Positions 11,307 through 24,754 of a stretch of 64,000 nucleotides of DNA are shown piece after piece (the stretch's first letter is position 1; the number at the start of each line of letters is the position of its first letter). The DNA comes from Atrichornis clamosus. Lineage: Eukaryota; Chordata; Aves; Passeriformes; Menuridae. The DNA lies in the NCBI GenBank assembly GCA_013400975.1, contig WBMZ01000175.1:137501-201500 (forward strand), in the 5' to 3' direction. The position numbers and the translations under genes were made by a program. The notes beneath the pieces are model-generated. The model was not told where the DNA came from and did not search any database. It saw only the letters and a program-made list of their open reading frames with translations.

Positions 11307-14300
11307 TTTCAGAAGAAAGAGAGGCATTAAGTTGTACAGCAATCCTTGTCACCATAAAGGAATGGCATCTGTTCCAAAAGTATGTCTTATAGTTAAGCCA
11401 TATCAAAGTGTTTATTCTGGGACTGAATACCAGGGTTATACTCTTCAAGAATTGAAAAAATCCTTCCACAGTTCCAACTGGTGCCTTGGATTAATGTAGT
11501 AAACGCAAATTCACAGATCTGAAAGGTTTTTGGTTGTGGATTGTCTTCCAGCATCAGGGCTCACGTTTTCCTTAAGCTCCAAGAATGTGAAAGAGCTCCA
11601 AGAAACTCACCAGGAGTATGCTGGGAGCTTCAAAAGTGAACAGTCAGTCCAAGCAGAGCATGCAGCAAAGGACTTGTTTATCTGGAGGATTCTGTTACAC
11701 CTTGTCCTTTCAGCTTTCATCGGTGAGACAAGCACAAATATTCAGGAGCAACCTGAATATGATTCAGCAACAACATCTGGCATCCAAGGAGCAACAGGAA
11801 GGGGTGCACAGAGAAACTCCTAGGAAAAGGCTAAGGGATAAGGCTGACATCACTAGCACTGAAACGTGTCTGAAAGAGAGGAGGATTCCCATCTTTGAAA
11901 TAATTTGTGAAAAGGTGCATTTTTTGAGTGACAGTTTGACGGGTTGAAAACTATATCTCAATATGATAGTGAGATTTTTGAGAAAAGAATTGCTGACCCC
12001 AAACCACAACACAACCCAGTTGTGGACAAAAATGAGGGGAATGGAAAAAGGGCGAGTCTTAGGAAGGTGGATAATAGGGAATATGGCTTTGAATAGGGAT
12101 TTCATAGTGGATCACAGCTTCTGGGATTGGCTGTGCATGGAAGGAAAAACTAAATGCCTTTCTCATGGACATAAAATAGATCTTCAGATTGTTTTCCTTT
12201 TTATGCCATAATTTAACATCCTCAGATTCATTCTAAAATCAATTAATTCCGTAAGTAATCACTTTTTCATGAACTACATGTAAATTTCACACTCAGCTTG
12301 CTAACTAGATTTTCCTCTCATCTGGGAAATCAATTTTTAAGAGAGTTATTTTATTTACATTTAATAATTGGTTGTATTTGGTACACAGATAACTGGTAAT
12401 TAATAACTGTATTGATACTGGATATTCACTGTCATTTGTTCTAGTGAGTTGTTAGACCATTAGGCTGCATGATGCTTTCTTAACGTGACCAAACTTGAAC
12501 ACACTAAAAAAAAATTAAAGATGTGGGACATCTTTATGACCTGTAAATGTATATGTTTGGTAGGGACACATTTTCAGAAGGCAAATTCAATTTTGTGACA
12601 CAAGCTTTATCCAAACCCTGTGCTCCTTATTTAGATTCCACAGGCCAATTTGTGGCAAGAATGGCACTGGTAAACAAATGAAATACTCAAATATTCACAT
12701 TAGTTTCATTTTATAATTGCAAACTAATTGTATTTGTCATTTTAAAAGCCACATTTTCAGGATAATCTCCAGTCCTCCCACAATAAATTCTGGTTTCTCA
12801 CAGGTTCTTCCATGAGAAAAATGACAAGAGTTCCTGCCTGACTTTCATCGCTCCAGAGGCATTTGTATTCACAAAGTCAGTGCTTGATGAAACTACAACA
12901 AAGATTGTTGGCTACTTATCAGAATTTGCAACTTACTGTTGGGTTTTGTTGTTGAAGCAATGTGTAGAGTCTTTTTATCTGCAGAAGAAAATAGAAGGCA
13001 GCACAACCTTGTGACCAACCCTGATGTCCCTACATCAAATTTGTGAGAGCTGATATTGTGTCCAACACTTGATTCGGTGTCAAATTCTTCTCATGGCAAT
13101 TTTCTGTTGCCCATTGAGCAAATATTCAAATTATCTGATTTATTTCCTTTTGGTCAACGGATCTAACTTCCTTTCTCATTTGAATTCCTGTCCTGGAGAC
13201 CTGCCAAACAATGACTTATGAATGAAACGAGTCATGCCTCTGAGGTTCCTGGGGAACATCAAACTGGCACAACACAGTAATTACAGGGTAGATATTTTTG
13301 ATGCTATTATTAAAACTACTTGAACTTTAGAAGGAAGGACTACTGCAATTAGCTATAACAACACAATTCAAGTTTAATATGAATCTTCCAGAACCTCTGT
13401 GATTTTTCAGGTTCTAGGCAATTTTCTCTTTATCTGTGTTCCCTTCCTTTACCTGCTGTTGGACATTAACAGATACTACTGTGAGTTCCAGTTGTTATAA
13501 TGTACTTTATCAGATGTATTTTGGGTTCTTTTTGAATCTCATTAATGAGTAACTGTAATGAGTGGTCAGATTTGTCAGACACCAGAAAAGCTGATGGCTG
13601 TGTACATGCCAGGTCCCCATGGCAGGTTCTCAGAGTGCAATTCTCTTTTTCAGACCAGCTACAGAACACACTCTAGGCCTGAACTAGTTCTTTGGATATA
13701 GGTTTGAAGCCATGTTTAGCTAATTATAAATAATCCTGTACATGCTTATTTCCACAAAATATACACAGTTTCCTAGTGCAGAAATTAAATCTACTACACA
13801 TAAATTTTGCATTATTATCTGATTTTTAGCAGTAAATGAGGACATAAACTTTTTCTTAAGCATAGAAATAAGCTACATTTTATCCATTTGAGACAGTGTT
13901 TTTCAGACTATGTCAAAATGATCAAGAACTGGATTCTTGTTTAAATATAATAGGAAGGCCTTATTGTATTAGCAGATTACAGTCATTGTGTTAGTATACT
14001 ATCTACCTTGTATTCATTTTTGCTAACATAATGAGAAATTTTTCTAGCATGGTTATGTTTTAGTACAATAAAATAGTGTTGGAAAGGAAAATTAATATGA
14101 TTTTAAAGAGAGATGTAAAGACAATAAAATAGCCTGTGGGTTTTCTTTCCTAAACTTTTAATTTGTTACTAACTTAAAATATACTTTTTATCAATCCTTT
14201 TAAATAATTATAGTCAAATGAACATTTAAAGTCAGTTAAAAGTTTTCAGAGGGCTTTTTTTCCATGTAGTCTGCCATATGAGATCTAAGCAGGTCTGCTC

Positions 14301-16337
14301 AGGTGTTTCTATATTTTCTTGCTTGAGAGAAGTACGTAACTGGATAATGTAGCATCAGGCCCTGAGGTTTTAATGAGAATATTTTCATAGCACCATTTGC
14401 AATGTCCTTGCTCCTCTGAGGTTTGCTTTTTGATGAAAAGTCTACCATAGAATCAGAAAGGTCTGTGGTTCTAAACATAGCAGCCCATGAGCAAGTTGCT
14501 TTGTTTACTCTTTAAGAAAAGGCATCTCTAAAGCACTAACACACAGTTAGTATTCACGGGGGAAGTAAAACCTTTTGTTCAAAATTCCAGATTGAAGCTT
14601 GGAAGATCTGTACTCAGTTATCATTCTTGCCACAGGCTTCCTGTGAGGAATGGACAAGATATTTTCAGCTGTAGTGCCTCACAGGTAGAAAAGAGTTCTT
14701 GTCACCTTTGGCTGTTGTGAGCATAAACTCTGCAGATTTGGAGCCCATTTGGACTGTTCAGGGCATCGACAGACACTGGCCGGGGCTGCACTGGATTTCA
14801 GAGGGTCAGCCTTCGTCACAGGTGTTACCTTCCCCTCAGACAGGGATATCTAGTCAAATTATTAAACCACTGTATCATTCAGTCCTGTATTTTGTCTGAA
14901 TGAACTCTGACTGTGATCACTGATACACCAGTTTAGGAACCAATTTAAAGCAGGTCAGATTTTGCTGTAAGAGTGATGATACTGTGGATAGGGAAGAGGG
15001 GATTTGGCACCAACTGGTAAAGAAGTTTTAGCCAACTAATTTTAAATTGCCACTGAAGGTCCGTGATAGATTTTTAGATATTGTGTCAAGCCAAGGAACA
15101 ATTAAACTAATTAATCTTGCAGTGTAGCTCTGCCAAAAAAGGTGCTGGGTTCTTAGAATAAGTTTTTTGCAGAGGCGAAAACGTAAGTGAGCTGTTGCAG
15201 GTACCATACCAACCTTAGCCTAACTTGATTGGATCCCAGCAAGGGGAGGCAACGAGGGTATGAAGGCCCCTTCTCCTTGTGCCAAAGCATTTATTCATCC
15301 CCTTGGTATTCATTCCCTTGGGACCTGGGGATTGTTGTGCTTTCTGACCTGATACCTCTGCTGCTACAACTGCATTTGTTACTTTGAGCACAGGATATGT
15401 TTTATGGAACCTGAAGCCGTATAATTCACTACAACATACACATCACCCCAATGTGAGGGTCTTCACCTGGTCTTGGACTAATTTCATTGATCCCAGTACA
15501 TCCATCCTAACTTTGTTGTAACGAACACCAAATTTTTATGCTGGATTGGGATCTTGGATACATTTCTCTGGAATAAAAGAGAAGAAACACATTTCTGCCA
15601 TATCACTAAGTGGAGTATGGCTGTTTTTATACAAAATAGTCAGAAAGCAAGTTTTTCTTTGTGTATTAATAGGTGTTATTTAGAAGCACAATAGTGAGCC
15701 GTACAGCTCATGTGGCACTCAGATATGGAGCTAGGGCAAGGTACTTAACCTCTCCTTGGTTTAGTTGGGGAAACAAACAACACTATTTTAACTACTTTTC
15801 AAGGGTATTAGATAAAATTAATTACTTCAGTATTTGTACTGCAATAAAGGCCTATATAGTTGGAAAGCCTTGTAAGAATCCCGATCGTTTTATTTGTGTG
15901 TTGATTTAACTTTGAAGGGCTAGTTTTGATACTTTGCACTGTATTTGAAGTGTGCTATTGTTTCATTTTTATAAATAACAGCTGATTTTGCAAGCTCCTG
16001 TAGCAAACCTGTTTAGTCTCTGTGTATGCCAATGCCCTCTACTGGTTTGAAACACAATCGCTCTCAGAGGGTATTGCTGTTCTCCTTTCCTGAGAAAACT
16101 GTAATATTTAAATTATTTTCCATTTGAGAGCAGTAGAATTTTGGTTGTGTAGCCAGGCTCTCTGCGAAGTGCAAGAATCTGCACCATGGGCAAGCTGACA
16201 TCTGGATGACCCTTGTGGTAAACACCTGATACTGTGCCAGTTTTTTTGTTGCCTTCTGTGTTTTTGTTCCACTGGATTTGCTGCTCTTGCCATGAAGGCT
16301 CATAGGTAGCAATCCTGAGAGGGGAGAAGACACTTAC
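11307..16337. other. Intergenic, no gene recognised
   Basis: AT-rich unique sequence upstream of the FAM204A promoter. The only item of note is the 42-base exon candidate at 12937-12978, listed separately. The remaining open frames, up to about 113 codons, have no recognisable protein features. Confidence 0.6.
12937..12978 (-). other. Candidate 42-base exon (unproven)
   Basis: On the minus strand the segment is preceded by ccttctattttcttctgcag, an almost ideal acceptor, and followed by donor gtaagttg. It is 14 codons long in phase 0 and reads IKRLYTLLQQQNPT. A second frame is open too, so coding status is undecided. It could be an upstream exon of FAM204A, an exon of a non-coding transcript, or a chance pair of sites. 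Confidence 0.3.
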
Positions 16338-16498
16338 CTGAGACTTGCTCAGTACAAAGTCGCTGTGTAGATGTTCCATCAACACAATGGCCACCTCTCT
16401 AAGGAGCCTCTCTGCTCTTCCGCCTGGTCTGGGGCCTTCCAAAAGTGTCGGGCGGTTGTGTTGACAGGCTGTGGCACAAACAACCCTCGAGGTACCGG
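16338..16498 (-). other. Candidate exon with consensus donor (unproven)
   Basis: On the minus strand an open frame runs from just after a TAG near 16510 to CAG followed by gtaagtgt, a consensus donor. A possible acceptor ends ctctgcag near 16499. The frame contains an ATG at 16379-16377 giving MEHLHSDFVLSKSQ up to the donor. The segment is more GC-rich than its surroundings. No homologue is recognised. Confidence 0.3.
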
Positions 16499-19400
16499 GG
16501 CTGCAGAGCTAATGAAGTGCCTCGAGGAAAAAGTCCTAACTATCAAGGGATAGATCCACTCTCCCCTGCCACAAACCAGAGGTCACGTGGCTGAGGAATG
16601 TGTATCCAAAGATAGTGCTACCTTCAGAGAACTCTACTTACAGGTAAGTAACTCTTCTTTAAAGGAGGTATCTTTGTGTGGCAGACTGTTTATGGGAGCA
16701 ATTTGAATTGAACTTTAAATGAAAAAGGCATATCTCTGTAAGTGGTAATAATTTTAGTCATCTCGCTGTGGCTAGGGGTTGTGGAATTCATTAGCACAGA
16801 TTAACATATAAAGTGGGTGAGATATCTAATAGCAAACGTAGAGGTTTAGGGACCTTAATTCATCACTGAATGAACAGCGTGTACAGTATTAGGGACTATG
16901 AAATTTTTAATTTACACAAAGTGTCCAAGAATATAGGGAATAAATTTAAACCCAAAACAGATAATGGAGCTGTGCCCTGCCTAGCTGGCAAGTTGAATTG
17001 TTTTTACACTGAGTGAAGAAAGCTAATTATCCCAAGCACAAGGAGACTGCTAAAAATAATAAGATTATAAAGAATAATTTGCTGATATAATTACAACAAA
17101 ATTGGGTACACACAATCGTCAGATACATGTATTGCTTGACCTGGGCGAGAAAGTGAAATAAATCCTTCCTCTATAGCCTTCGTAAATTTGTTTTTATCAT
17201 CTCCAAGTGGTGTTTGCACAGGCAGCACAATTTGCATGTGTAATGTGGCTGTACAAATTGACAACAAGTAAATTATTCAAGGAAATAGGCTGGTCGTGGG
17301 TCTGAACTATCTCGCAAAGCCTATTCATTTTGAAGAATCACTGAGACGTGAAGCTCATACATCAACCATTTTCTGACAATCCTCAGACTTATTGTCTCCT
17401 AAAATGTCATTATGGCTATTATTTATGAAGCTAATTCATTTATTAATATATATTTAACTCTGACTTGTCATGCACCTTAGCAGGCATTCTGTGCACTGCA
17501 TATTTTTGAATAGATGAAAGAGTTTTGCATGCTTTAATGATTACTGTAAGCTGCTATAGATTTATAGAATGCAGCTTTATTATCTACTTGCATTAATACC
17601 TTTTTGTAACTTTTTTTTCCTTAAGGCCATCAAATATAAATGGCAAATGACATATCCAAAAGATTGTATAAAAAAAGAGATTTTCTCAGAATTTGTTGAA
17701 TTTTAGAATAAAATGAGGTAGCTAACTGTTAAGGCCTAACTCATGTTTAAGAATCTATAATAATGATGTTGATTTTTGATGTATGTTGCTAAAAATGTAG
17801 GATGAAATATATAAATTTAGATGTTTACTGTATTTTTCTCTTTGAGGACAAGTGTCCATCTTTTGATTATACCAACAGAGGGAGTACAACTTGAAGGGGG
17901 GAAAATGTAGCAGATAGATCTATCCTGCTATAGTATACTTATAATATAGTTCGTTTCTCTCATATAGGACACTCCTTAGGAAAGGAACAGCACAGAGAGT
18001 ATGGATTATGAGGTTGCCTATGGTTCTTGGATTTTTTCATCTTGATTCACTTATCTTTAGGGCATATTAAAAGACATAGGGATCACAGTAACTCTTTCCT
18101 GACATCTACAGAATGTGAAGAGATTGAAAATTGCAGTGTACTATGAGAAACATCTTTGGGGTAGTTCTAAATTTTACTGCACACACAGAATTGAGATTAA
18201 ACTTGTAATTATAATAACAAACTGGCTAATTTAAATGCATAGTTATTATGACAGTATGGTCAATTTGAGTATTTGCAAGGGGCCCATGATCACTTTTGGA
18301 GGTTAGTGGCCTGATTTGGAGGTTATAAGTTCCTACTTGTCATACTGATATCACCCACAGATTTGATAGATTTGCTCTTGTTCCCTCAGTGTTCCTTCCC
18401 TTCTGTAGGATGAGTATAAAAAGTTTGCCTTCTTTTCTGATGGCACAAAGGAATAATCCATTGAGGTAAAAGAACTCTCTGGTTAGAATGGACAGTGTGC
18501 AAACAAGGAGGTATTTCATACTCTGTTGTTACCTTTACATCTGGCAGAGCTGAGTTCTTCATGGTCAGAGCTATGTCGCCTTAAGCAGAAGAACACAAGA
18601 AAGTTTTCAATGTCAAGACAAAGTCTTTGCAAAAAAAAAACCAAACAACTCTTTAGGTAGCATGAAGGTCTTTTGAAGCTAATGTTATAGTGGTAAATAC
18701 TATAGATATTCATATTGGAAAACCTACTTACTACTTTGAATTCTTCAACTTCTTTAAAATGTTAATAAGAACACAAGAAGATATATAGGACCAAACTTAA
18801 GTGACCAAAATAAAGACACTGTGAAAAATCAACTCAATCCAGACAAGGGTGAAGAAATGAGTCACGTAGCTCTCAGTGTGTGTGGTGAATAAATAATGCT
18901 TTTTCATGTCTGAAAGTCAGCAAGAAGAATAACTTTCTGTGCTTTGGAAATAGAAGCTTATGTTTTCTAAAATATTCTGGTACTTGCAATTTCAGGTGCC
19001 TGCCTTGAGACATCTTAGAAAGTAAACCCAGGCTTGAAGAATACTTTTTTTAAACAGAGCCTAGCCAGGTGAGCTATATTTGCCCTTTGGTAACTCAAAA
19101 TGTTTTAGAATTGAAAAAACCCAACATTAATGAGCTTTTGGAGTTAAATATATTTTGCCGCTTGAAAAACTCCCAGGATAAATATTGGTTGGTCTTGCAG
19201 TCAGACATCAGTCATTCAGTAATCAATGCCTTTATAATCTTTGAACTTGATGGCCAGTTTCAACTAAGAGAAGTAGATTCACAAGCTCTCTGAAGACTGG
19301 TTGGCTATAGCCAGTTAAAGATAGAGACTGAAAATAATACTACCACTGAATCTATGTGGAAGGCTGATTTCTAGCATATTTTGTGTTTATAATTAGTGAG

Positions 19401-21242
19401 AGTATTTCAATAATCTCAAAATGACATGTTAAGGGAGAAAATTCATTGAGTGTTTCCTTGTTATATCACAATGCTAGAGACTTCCCACCTACAGTTTTTG
19501 CAAATAAAAAAAAAAAGTTAAAGATGAGATTGACTGAATTGTTTAAAAAGAGCTTTTATTTTGCTCATCCGACAAGAGATTACAGACTTCTGCAAAGACC
19601 CTGTGTGGCACATCAAACTCTAGTTCATGCCATTGCTGTTTATGGTAGTGGAGCTATATTCTTCTTAGAAGATCGAAATTCCACCTGCTACATAAGATAT
19701 TCATTCATCTTTATTCAGTAACCTGTAAAATTCAGAGTGTGGAGAAGGTGCAAATCTGCTTGATAGTTCTGGACAAAATTTTTCAGCTGTGATTTTCTGA
19801 GTGGCTCAGCTGTAGAGCCTCAGAATGATGTGCAAAGCAAGTGCCCCATCAGACTGCCTGTGCAGCTCTTGCTGCTGCTCCTGATGACACTAATCCATAT
19901 TCCACTTCTAAGTTGGCTGCTTCTCAGGGAAGCGCTGCTGCTTCAACATCTTTTACTGCTGATCCTGTTTTACATTTTTGGAACAACCTAGGAATTCTCG
20001 TATCCTCTTTTATAACTGGGGAAAGTAAACACCATTTATTGTTTCATAAAACACAGTTTTTGAACCATAAAATCATTGAGTGTTCTGGCTGTAATGCCTT
20101 GTGCTGTGTTTTAGTGTATCCTGTGATAGTCCTTGTTGGGCTACCAGGGTGTGAGGCCATATGGACAGCCTGAGTGACCAGCTTGAGATTCTTCCAATGT
20201 GTCAGGTCTCTGCAGCTACAATAATCAGCTCATTTTGCTGTAGGCAGTATGTCAGGAGCGTGCCAGCTGGTACCCAGGGGACTGCCTGTAGCTGGCTGCT
20301 GATAATCCCTTCAAAGGGGAGATGTCCAGAAAGGACATGGAGTGAGCAGCTTCCAGAGGCCATAGTTGCTGCAACCAGCCCAGCTACCTCTACCCCAAAA
20401 CTGCTTTCCTTTTCGCTATACCAATAGTTACTTTGGGAAAAAATGTTTGAACTCTTGTATTAAAAAAACCCCACCATAAAGCAAAACAAACCCCAGGCTT
20501 ATTCATTGTGTAGTGTCCTTCCTTCTGATGCAGTCACCCAATCAAACGTTATTATCCATTATGCAGCTAAAGGATGCTTACCATCAAGATACCATGGGAA
20601 TGCAATAATAAGAGCAGGGTTGTAAACCCCAGGGCTTAATCCTGATCAGATTCCAAGTTCAAAGATTATATTTGCCCCCTAGACTGATAACCAATTCTTC
20701 ACTTTTGTTTTAAACATTTACACAGTACTGCCAAGTGCTGACAGTTTCAGAAATAGCAGTTGCATATCAACAGTGGACGTTGACATGCCATATTGTTAAT
20801 TATATTTGCAAAGCACGTTGGGATTCTTTGGGATAGCAGAGTCAGTGCAAAAGTAAAGTAATTGATGTGTGTTTTTGAGGGGATGAAAGAGTCCTGAACA
20901 CACATTGTTAAGTGAGGGCTATTTAATTTCTTTTAATATCTTAAATGGCCTTTGATTAGAAATAAACATGTCAGGAGGAATTATTTGTTTAAATAAAAAA
21001 AGGAATTAGTGGTTGTAAATCAACACGCATTTTAGAAAACGTTTCTTCTTAATTCTACATGAGTGTCAGACATATCATCATCATCTAGCACATTTAGCCA
21101 TAACTTTATTGTATCCCATTATTTTTCAAGAGTAATTTTCCAAAAGCTTTGGTTTTGGAATGTTGTTAAAAAATCAGATGTGATAATACAATAAACAGAA
21201 TCCTATTCTTTTCTCATTAAGTATTGTCTTGCCTATTTTCAG
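16499..21242. other. Intergenic, no gene recognised
   Basis: AT-rich sequence with scattered short open frames. A strong donor-like sequence (ttacag then gtaagtaac) at 16644 on the plus strand has no convincing coding partner. Around 19850-19985 two overlapping frames are open (an Ala/Ser-rich one and a leucine-rich one), which reflects local CTG/GCT-rich composition rather than a recognisable gene. Confidence 0.6.
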
Positions 21243-21339
21243 TTTACACAAAACTGGTTTCCAAGAGAAAGATGTAGTTTAAGCAAAGGAGACATCATAT
21301 ATACCATCCCTTATCTCTTAACAGCCCATCATTTATGTG
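21243..21339 (+). other. Candidate exon, plus strand (unproven)
   Basis: Preceded by gtcttgcctattttcag and followed by donor gtaagtac. One of three frames is open through its 97 bases, beginning FTQNWFPRERCS. A second good acceptor (cttatctcttaacag) inside it would leave only a 15-base microexon, 21325-21339. Its end phase does not match the next candidate at 22480 directly. No homologue is recognised. Confidence 0.25.
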
Positions 21340-21362
21340 GTAAGTACCCAGTATATTTTCGT

Positions 21363-21436
21363 ATTTTCTTCCTTTTTTTCCCCTCAAAACTGTGCAGTAT
21401 TGCTCTGTTTCTTTCTTCTTCTTTTTCTTTTTTTTC
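21363..21436 (+). repeat. Pyrimidine-rich low-complexity tract
   Basis: An almost uninterrupted T/C stretch (for example tttctttcttcttctttttc) broken only by a short AT-rich segment. It has the look of a decayed polypyrimidine repeat. No function can be read from it. Confidence 0.6.
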
Positions 21437-22290
21437 CTGAGGAAATATATGCTTTGATAAGGGCCCACTTAAATCAGTGCTAAGTACTCTTAAATTCTAA
21501 ATTTAGTGTTCCCACTCTAAATTCATAGTATATTTAGTCTCATGTCTTTCAAAGTGTCAGAAAGTCCCAGTGACATATTTTCTAGATATTGAAATATGTG
21601 TAAACAGCAGAAGTCTCTCTGATGTGGATTTCTGAGTGTTTGGGGTGTTTTTGAAGTTTGCGCCTTCCTTACTGCCACTGTTTTATTATGGGTAGATACC
21701 AGTGAAGTTGATTCCTCTAGCCTGTCTCTGGTGTAGGAATCAAAACCAGGCTGCTTTGCATCAGGCCCTGGATGAAAATCAGAAATACTAAAGCTGGCTG
21801 GCCTGCCCATTTAGGTTCCCATATTGAATCCAGTGCTGTTAATCAACAGTCCCAAATAATGGCTGCCTCTTTCGAGGTGCAGGTATCATTTGGCAAATTA
21901 AATATCATTTTCTAATAGTGTTTTGAATTTCTTCATTAACTGGCTGCTGCATTTTGCAGATGGTTGGATCAGCAGCGAGATCTATGCAGCTGTGTGTAGC
22001 TGGCAGACAGGTGTGTAATTTTTGCAATTGTGAGTTAACCATCAGCAAGAAATAGATTTGAACAGCAATGGGAAAGGGAGGACTTGAGTGCAAGGTTCAC
22101 CTTGCTGTTCACAGACAGTGTTCTACACAACCCGTGTCAAATTCTGGTTTGTATTGGAAAGCTCAGTTGCCTCCCCTATGGTCCTTTCCTGCATTCAAAC
22201 TGCCAACTTCTTAACAGTAAAGAATTCTTAAAATATTTAGAGTTTATGAGAATGTAGCTAAATACTGTGTGTTTTGGAAACAACTGAAAC

Positions 22291-22555
22291 ATGCAGTACA
22301 TGAGTCATACAGTGGAAAGAGACAGGGAACTCCTGTTTAACTTGTTTACATTGTATCGGGTAGTGACAGGTTTATGTATAAACATGAAACAATCTGACTT
22401 TCTTCAAAACACAAATGGGTTTTTACCAAAAAAAATTTACTTTTTAAAAATTATCTTTCCATTCTTTATATTTTTCCAGTTTGACACTCTGGTGAGGAAA
22501 ACTAGTCGAATGCAAAAATTGCCTGAAATTTTTCCATTTCTTGAACAGCAACATG
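22291..22555 (+). CDS. Candidate first or internal coding exon of an unrecognised two-exon ORF
   Basis: An ATG at 22291 opens 88 codons up to donor gtaagtgc at 22556. A strong acceptor (attctttatatttttccag) at 22479 splits the ORF, so the true exon may be only 22480-22555, beginning FDTLVRKTSRMQKLPEIF. The frame leaves one base (G), which joins exactly to the CT that starts the candidate at 24755. The upstream part (22291-22479) is AT-rich and less protein-like. No family is recognised, and a non-coding transcript or chance remains quite possible. Confidence 0.28.
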
Positions 22556-23851
22556 GTAAGTGCCAAAGAAGTAAGCAGAAGTACGTGGCAGTCCTCAAGT
22601 ATTCACTTAAAAGTATTTGTATCTCAGACTGCTCTGCAAGACAGAAATTCTTTCTTTAATGTAGTGTCAGTGCACTTGATTTTGACTGTGTTTTAAAAGA
22701 AAATATTCTAAAGCAAAATTAATTTTTGAAAAGGATTTGAATGTCTGAGAATTCATTTCCTGCAATGCGCAATTCCCAAGAATGGCATCCCTTTGTAAGG
22801 CTTGCAGAAAATTAGATGCAGATATTTAGCCTGTGATGGACCAAAAAGTTGATCAGTTATAGGAGCTCCTCCTACAATAGAAAAATGTTTTGCCTTTACA
22901 GCTTTGGTGTTCATTCTGATGCTTATTTATTTGAGTCCTCTATCGATATTTTGTCTTTAAAATGGGAAAATTATAAACAAAAAGGAATGGTAGAGGAAAA
23001 ACCAATTACCTGTGCAAAAGTCCATGCGTTGGAATGAAAAGAATTATCCACAGCAGTCACTTTTGGAAGCCATATATTTTATCTTCCTGAAAGTTACAAA
23101 TATACTTGAGATTGACATTTTAAAAAATGTGCTAAAATAGAGACGGATTAGGGAGAAATTATACATTTATTAGTCGCCTTTAGTGAATAATCCACTCCCC
23201 TTTCCCATATACTTGGTTTCCACTAATTCACAGAGGAAATGTTTGGAGATGGTTGTTAAACTCAATCTGCCCCATACATTATTATTGCAGGACTGTGCTA
23301 TTTGGTGTACTAATCTCAATAATATGCATGTATGTATTTTCTTAAACTTCCAGAGTCATGTTTCTGAGCATTTGAAGCATAGATCCTATAGGATTACCTA
23401 AATCTGACATTTATCTGGGTAAAAGCTAACATATAAAGCGTCATAGCTAATCACATGTTTTTTATACTTTCACTTGGAAAAGAAAGAGTTCTGGAAGTGA
23501 CACACTAACAAATAATACATAATCTGTACACGTGGAGTAATCTTTACTGCTTTGTTACTTCTTATATATACGACATGCACCACTCACAAATACAGCCTGT
23601 TATCTTTGTAGTTGAGAATCATGATATTTAGTAGAAGTAGCACAATGAGTGAGTCATCACTGAAAATTTGAATTGGGAGAAATTACCTGTTTGAGATTCC
23701 AAGGCATGTTGTTATTTTTTTAGCCATGTGATTTTAAAGTACAAATCTGTGGCAAAACTCTTTCCTTAGTCACACACAATATGAAAGGAAAATATGTAAT
23801 CATGAGATGACATGAGAGATCAAAACATCAGAAGTCTTATTTTACACACTT

Positions 23852-23990
23852 TCATAAAATCTGAGGTCTGGAAGGCACTTTTTGAGTTCATCTAGTCTAT
23901 CTTTCCCAACCCAAAGAAAGCTTTACTATATCACCTTGGTCTTACTCTACCTCACTGTTCTTAATAGTCCAAAGCTTTCCCTAAATACTT
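23852..23990 (-). mobile_element. Possible old CR1-type 3' end
   Basis: tcataaaatctgaggtctgg followed by aaggcactttttgagttcatctagtc resembles the 3' end of older sauropsid CR1 families in reverse orientation. Divergence is high and the far limit is a guess. Confidence 0.4.
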
Positions 23991-24754
23991 AACTGATGTC
24001 ATTTGGACTGACAGTTGAACTTATTCTCCCCTGTAACCAAATCTGAATCATAAACCATTCTCTAACTTTCCTGTTCCCAAGACAAAATCCAAACACAAAT
24101 GTATCAAGAAATATGTTTGCTTCTTGTACTTATTATAAAAGTCAGACTCTGACATGAAATACCCATGCAAATTTGGACTGAAAAAAACCCCAACAATAAA
24201 CAGAGATGATAAATAACAAAGTCTATTTCTTCACCTATTTCTGTGCAAGATAATGAGACTATAGAATAATAAATGGAACATTGTTTCAGACACAATTCAC
24301 TGTGTATTCTAGTCAGATATTCTTCAAGTGTGGCAAGATAATCTGGCTTCCTAAAAGAGTGTTAAAATTAACCCTACCTTGCTTGTGCCTAGAAAAGTCC
24401 ACTTACATGTGCTATTGGTGTATAGCTCTCATAAAAATAAATTAGCTAGTCTGCATTTTCAGGTTAATCTTCAATTTCATAATTGAATCAGTAATTACTA
24501 TAAGTTAATATAATTAGGTGCTAACACTTAATTGAGAATTATTTATTCAGGAATCTTCACTATTGTAACATTTTTTTATAGCTCCAAATCATTCTGAGTA
24601 ATGTACTGCATCGAATAAGCTTAACCAGAAATTGAATGGACATTACTTGGACTCTTACAGTTCAGGTTTTCTAAACTACTTTTTATCGCTAAGGTTTTTG
24701 TGGGTATAAGAATAGAAACAGTGGTTTTGGCAATCTTTCTAATTCTACTTATAG

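Noticed and set aside
15469..15563. Minus-strand segment with acceptor tcttttattccag and donor-like cag/gtgaag
   Set aside because: All three frames contain a stop before the donor. It could only be a non-coding exon, and nothing else supports it.
18996..19069. Plus-strand segment between tttcag and gtgagc
   Set aside because: Every frame is closed and no partner was found.
19765..19990. Leucine-rich and Ala/Ser-rich overlapping frames that resemble a signal or membrane segment
   Set aside because: Both derive from one CTG/GCT-rich patch, there is no good start or splice context, and no homologue is recognised.
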